Below, one piece after another: positions 61,288 through 64,000 of a stretch of 64,000 nt of DNA. The position numbers and the translations under genes are program-made. Position 1 is the stretch's first letter, and each line of letters starts with the position of its first letter. The notes beneath the pieces were generated by a model. It did no database searches, was not told the DNA's origin, and was given only the letters and a program-made list of their open reading frames with translations. The DNA lies in contig JBNKEE010000020.1 in the NCBI GenBank assembly GCA_050288625.1, positions 40,200 through 104,199 on the forward strand, in the 5' to 3' direction. This DNA comes from JAAGZL01 sp050288625. GTDB taxonomy: Bacteria; Pseudomonadota; Gammaproteobacteria; Chromatiales; Chromatiaceae.

Positions 61288-61953
61288 TTATTTATTACTG
61301 ATGGCCCCATCCTCCATATGGATGCAGTGCTTAGCCCGTTCGCCTATCTCATGATCATGGGTCACAACCAGCAAGATGATGCCTTGGTTGTTGAGCAGTT
61401 CCAGGGTCTCCATTACGTCCTGGCTTGATGCCTTATCCAGATTGCCTGTCGGTTCGTCCGCTAGCAGGATTGTGGGTTGCATGATGGTGGCGCGTGCTAT
61501 GGCAACTCGTTGTCTCTGACCCCCGGATAGTTGATCCGGACGGTGCCCGGACCGTTCCAATAACCCAAGCGGTTCCAGGGCTGCATGTACCCGTTGCTTG
61601 CGCTCGTGCGGCTCTACTCCGGCCAGGGTCATGGGGAGTTCAACATTCTCTGCGGCAGTCAGGCGCGGGACTAGGTGGAAGGCCTGGAAGACAAAGCCGA
61701 TCTTGCTGCGCCTTACAGCTGCACGCTGTTCTTCTGCTAGAGATATGGTATCAATATTGTCCAGCCAATAGTGGCCGCCGTTGGGACGATCTAATAGACC
61801 GAGGATATTCAACAGAGTGGATTTGCCGGAGCCGGAGGGACCCATGATGGAGTAGTAGTCACCTTTAGCCAACTCCAGGTCTACATGATGCAAGGCATGA
61901 ACGGTCTCATCACCTACCTGGAAATTCCGGGATATGCCTTCTAGTCTGATCAC
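61288..61953 (-). CDS. MacB/LolD-type ABC ATPase
   Basis: A 221-aa ATPase with Walker A GPSGSGKSTLLN, signature LSGGQRQRVAIARA, Walker B TILLADEPTGNLD and the H-loop in LLVVTHDHEI. It energises the two permeases. Its start overlaps the adaptor stop by 1 bp (61953). Confidence 0.95.
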   Translation of the reverse strand: MIRLEGISRNFQVGDETVHALHHVDLELAKGDYYSIMGPSGSGKSTLLNILGLLDRPNGGHYWLDNIDTISLAEEQRAAVRRSKIGFVFQAFHLVPRLTAAENVELPMTLAGVEPHERKQRVHAALEPLGLLERSGHRPDQLSGGQRQRVAIARATIMQPTILLADEPTGNLDKASSQDVMETLELLNNQGIILLVVTHDHEIGERAKHCIHMEDGAISNK

Positions 61954-63176
61954 TATCTCTTCTCTGGTTCCCGTTTGGCCATGGCTTCATCCTTGACGCC
62001 ATCCCTATCCACAGATGTCACCACCAGTTCACCCTTGCTCAGCCCGGATGTAACCTCTGTCCAGTCCCAGTTGGACATACCTTTCTCTATCTTTCTCTCC
62101 TCCAGCACGCCGTCTTCAGGCTTGAAAACAAACACTTTACTTCCCTCCAGAATTGCCTCAGTGGGGATACGTAAGGTGTTCTTGTGCTCATCCAGAATGA
62201 TCTCTACGTCTGCGGAATAACCAGCAAGCATCTTATTGATATCTTCCATGTTGCTGAACTCAACTTCTACCTCTACAGTCCTGGCCTGCTTCTCCATGTC
62301 AAGGACATAGGCTGCGATGCGGCGCACGGTCCCGGGAAAGCGTTTGTCACCGAATGCGTCCAGGCTTACCCGCGCGGTCTGGTCGATGGTGATCTTGGGT
62401 GCGTCAACCTCATCAATGGGAGCGGCAACATAGAAGCAAGAGTTATCGATCAGGTCCACCGCAGGCGGGGTGGCAATTCCCGGAGGGGATGGTGTAACGT
62501 ACTCGTTCAACTCACCGTTAATCTCGGCCACTATCCCGTCGAATGGGGCAAGCAGTTGTGTGCGTTCCAGTTGGGATCTGGCTACATCCGCTCGTGCCGA
62601 CGAGACCTTGGCCATAGCGTTGGCTGATTCGCAATCAGCCTTGCGGGCCTGAGATTCAGTGACCGATTTGTCTACCGACTCTTCTGATACGGCTCCGGTG
62701 CCCTGAAGTTGTAATAGACGTTTTGCCTCACGGTCGGCTACCTGGGCCTGTAGACATGCGGCTCGAGCGTTGGCAAGGGTGGCCTTGGCTTCACTCTCAT
62801 TCAGTGCAATCTCGGCGCGTAGATCCTTGTTCCAGAGTTCCAATAACAGTGTGCCCGCCTTTACACGGTCACCCTCTTTGATATCGAGTGTGGCAATCTG
62901 ACCGCCTACACCTGGTGATAGTTTGGCGCGACGGCATGCCTTTACGGTTCCTGCTCTGGTATTGGCTACCGTCTGTTCAACATCACCCGTTTCTGCCGGT
63001 TTTACCTGGACCTCGACCGGCTTGGGTCTGGTGGCAAACCATATGAGTAGGATCAGGGCAAAGATAACGCCAAGTGTGATGGTAATACCTAAGTGACGTT
63101 TAGGTTGTAGGTTTTCTTTGGCCAGGTTTATCAGTAATTCGATCTTGGCTTTTGCTTGATTCATTATGCTGGACAT
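61953..63176 (-). CDS. HlyD/MacA-type periplasmic adaptor protein
   Basis: A 407-aa membrane-fusion protein. An N-terminal TM helix (LGITITLGVIFALILLIWFA) is followed by a lipoyl-like half (GGQIATLDIKEGDRVKAGTLLLE), a long coiled coil (about 120-215) and the second half (QLERTQLLAPFDGIVAEING), then a beta-barrel and C-terminal domain. It links inner-membrane ABC components to an outer-membrane channel, but no TolC gene is present. First gene of the operon; substrate unknown. Confidence 0.93.
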   Translation of the reverse strand: MSSIMNQAKAKIELLINLAKENLQPKRHLGITITLGVIFALILLIWFATRPKPVEVQVKPAETGDVEQTVANTRAGTVKACRRAKLSPGVGGQIATLDIKEGDRVKAGTLLLELWNKDLRAEIALNESEAKATLANARAACLQAQVADREAKRLLQLQGTGAVSEESVDKSVTESQARKADCESANAMAKVSSARADVARSQLERTQLLAPFDGIVAEINGELNEYVTPSPPGIATPPAVDLIDNSCFYVAAPIDEVDAPKITIDQTARVSLDAFGDKRFPGTVRRIAAYVLDMEKQARTVEVEVEFSNMEDINKMLAGYSADVEIILDEHKNTLRIPTEAILEGSKVFVFKPEDGVLEERKIEKGMSNWDWTEVTSGLSKGELVVTSVDRDGVKDEAMAKREPEKR

Positions 63177-63293
63177 CCGTGGTGTGCGATCAAATATAAA
63201 TTGTTTATCTATTAAACACCTTTGGTGGTTTTATTGCATTATAGTTAGGAGTGTAGTTATGGGTGATTGTTCCGATATCCCGTAAACCCATCA

Positions 63294-63325
63294 CCGTCAT
63301 CCCGCGACTTGATCGCGGGATCCAG
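63294..63325. repeat. 32-bp inverted repeat, left arm
   Basis: The sequence beginning CCGTCATCCCGCGACTTGAT is the exact reverse complement of 63831-63862. It contains its own inner palindrome (GCGACTTGATCGC-type). The two arms bound a 569-bp stretch. Confidence 0.85.
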
Positions 63326-63830
63326 GAGATACTCCCCTCTCCCCATTGGGGAGAGGGTGAGGGTGAGGGGGGTGTTTGTAGCAATATCGGTAACAAGTTT
63401 CGCAGCTTTTCTAGTCTTAACCTTTTCTCAAACATCTGCGCGTTAGCTGCGAGTCCCTTTCTTTTATTCGGCGCATCCCTGCGCTTCACCCCTTCGGGGC
63501 TTGCGTGAAAATTCGCTCCAGCGAATTTTTGTACGCGCAAAAGAAAGGGACGAAAGAAAAACGTGCCCGAGTGTTACACCCTACGGGTTCCCAGCGCTTC
63601 TCGCTTAAGCGGGGCTCTTCCGACGGGATATCCCTATCCCGCGAAAGAGGACCGACATCCCTGTCGGTCCCCTGCGGTCTATTCCCGCGTATAACTGCGA
63701 TGCTCGGTGTAACACACGGGATTAATGATGATCGTCATTCCGCGGCTTGACCGCGGAGAAGTGGTACAGGGATGTACCGTTTACGGACCCGAGGATGGAA
63801 TCCAGGGGATGTTTATAGAACCTAAAAAGC

Positions 63831-63862
63831 TGGATCCCGCGATCAAGTCGCGGGATGACGGG
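63831..63862. repeat. 32-bp inverted repeat, right arm
   Basis: Beginning CTGGATCCCGCGATCAAGTC; exact reverse complement of the arm at 63294-63325. The inner DNA holds repeats but no transposase, so it could be a non-autonomous element or two independent copies of one dispersed palindrome facing each other. Confidence 0.85.
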
Positions 63863-63970
63863 GGGTTGTTTGGTAATCTACAATTGAGCTTAGTGGTATA
63901 ATTCTATGATTAAAGCCAGTAACGAAATGAGTATTAGTGGCTATACATTGATAAATGTTAGGTCAAAGAT

Positions 63971-64000
63971 ATGTCAGCAGAAACAAGGGATCTAGTCAGA
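63971..64000 (+). CDS. Possible start of a gene running off the window
   Basis: ATG 63971 opens a frame of ten codons (MSAETRDLVR) that reaches the window edge. The leader (AGGTCAAAGAT) has only a weak RBS. It is AT-rich upstream, consistent with a promoter. Too short to assign. Confidence 0.3.
   Translation, partial: MSAETRDLVR

Larger units (their letters stand above)
63177..63970. other. Long repeat-rich intergenic region
   Basis: A nearly 800-bp region with no credible gene; frames across it translate repeats. It contains a 32-bp inverted repeat pair, a CCCCTCTCCCC/GGGGAGAGGGTGAGGG type motif near 63335-63370, a further related copy near 63730-63757 (CGTCATTCCGCGGCTTGACC), and several mini-hairpins with ACCC-TAC-GGGT or GACCGACA-TCCCT-GTCGGTC structure. 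It resembles dispersed extragenic palindromic elements. The AT-rich end (63870-63970) may contain a promoter for the next gene. Confidence 0.7.

Noticed and set aside
63205..63750. Frames in the repeat-rich end of the window
   Set aside because: They translate dispersed repeats such as the one beginning VIPRLDRGIQ; no RBS and no protein-like composition.

Overview
The window reads as chromosomal DNA of a gammaproteobacterium of roughly 50% GC with a respiratory, sulfur- or redox-oriented lifestyle. This is inferred from the housekeeping genes (trxB, ftsK-lolA-rarA, crcB, serS, uvrB), OxyR/KatG, cytochrome bd with CydX and CydP, an octaheme tetrathionate-reductase-family cytochrome, and a large complex-I/Mrp hybrid. 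I see no rRNA, CRISPR array, transposase or phage genes. Two tRNAs are present: Ser-TGA and Asn-GTT.

Layout. 1-8.9 kb: end of a PilZ-like gene, trxB, ftsK-lolA-rarA, crcB-DUF190-serS, a small membrane protein and a Bax-inhibitor-1/YccA protein. 9-11.1 kb: tRNA-Ser with a strong terminator, a chain of seven mini-hairpins, and a YbjQ-YbjQ-M48 protease operon. 11.1-16.5 kb is an oxidative-stress block: a cysteine-free Irr/PerR-like Fur protein, two unannotated small ORFs, katG, oxyR and a divergent heavy-metal (manganese-type) exporter. 16.7-20.9 kb: a chemoreceptor, a small unknown gene, a secreted alpha/beta hydrolase and a repeat. 20.9-26.1 kb: a cytochrome b plus octaheme cytochrome c, divergent from a membrane-anchored MauG/CcpA-type di-heme peroxidase, a Crp/Fnr regulator and a secreted unknown protein. 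A perfect Crp/Fnr-like dyad lies between the divergent transcripts.

26.1-37.2 kb is the centrepiece: a tightly overlapping 13-gene minus-strand operon. It encodes a complete Mrp-type antiporter module (E, F, G, MbhD-like, MbhE/MrpB fusion, C, and two MrpD/NuoN-like antiporter domains fused in one 1043-aa protein). This is joined to NuoH-, NuoB-, NuoC- and NuoD-like subunits, a fused NuoI-like ferredoxin/GltD-like flavoprotein, and a rubrerythrin-like protein. It resembles archaeal Mbx/Mbh complexes in gene content, but its electron-input subunit is an NAD(P)H-type flavoprotein. The NiFe ligands are incomplete and one expected N2 cluster ligand is missing in the NuoB-like subunit. This is my main candidate for an under-described system.

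37.4-46.8 kb: a DUF302 gene next to a 98-bp repeat pair, the cytochrome bd operon (NifX-like, cydP, cydA, cydB, cydX), a sigma-54 PAS regulator with two 15-bp sites in its leader, cytochrome b561, a heme-oxygenase-fold diiron protein and a TrpD2-like transferase. 46.8-51.5 kb: a histidine kinase/TPR-response-regulator pair, a small basic protein, an HD-GYP phosphodiesterase and a small membrane protein. 51.5-55.7 kb: tRNA-Asn, a FimT-like pilin, an aminotransferase and uvrB. 55.8-58.9 kb: two AT-richer unknown genes, one with an internally duplicated CARF-like Rossmannoid architecture. 58.9-63.2 kb: a MacB/LolCDE-like ABC export operon. 63.2-64 kb: repeat-rich DNA bounded by a 32-bp inverted repeat, and the first codons of a possible next gene.

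All assignments come from reading the sequence. Family names rest on recognised motifs, not database searches.
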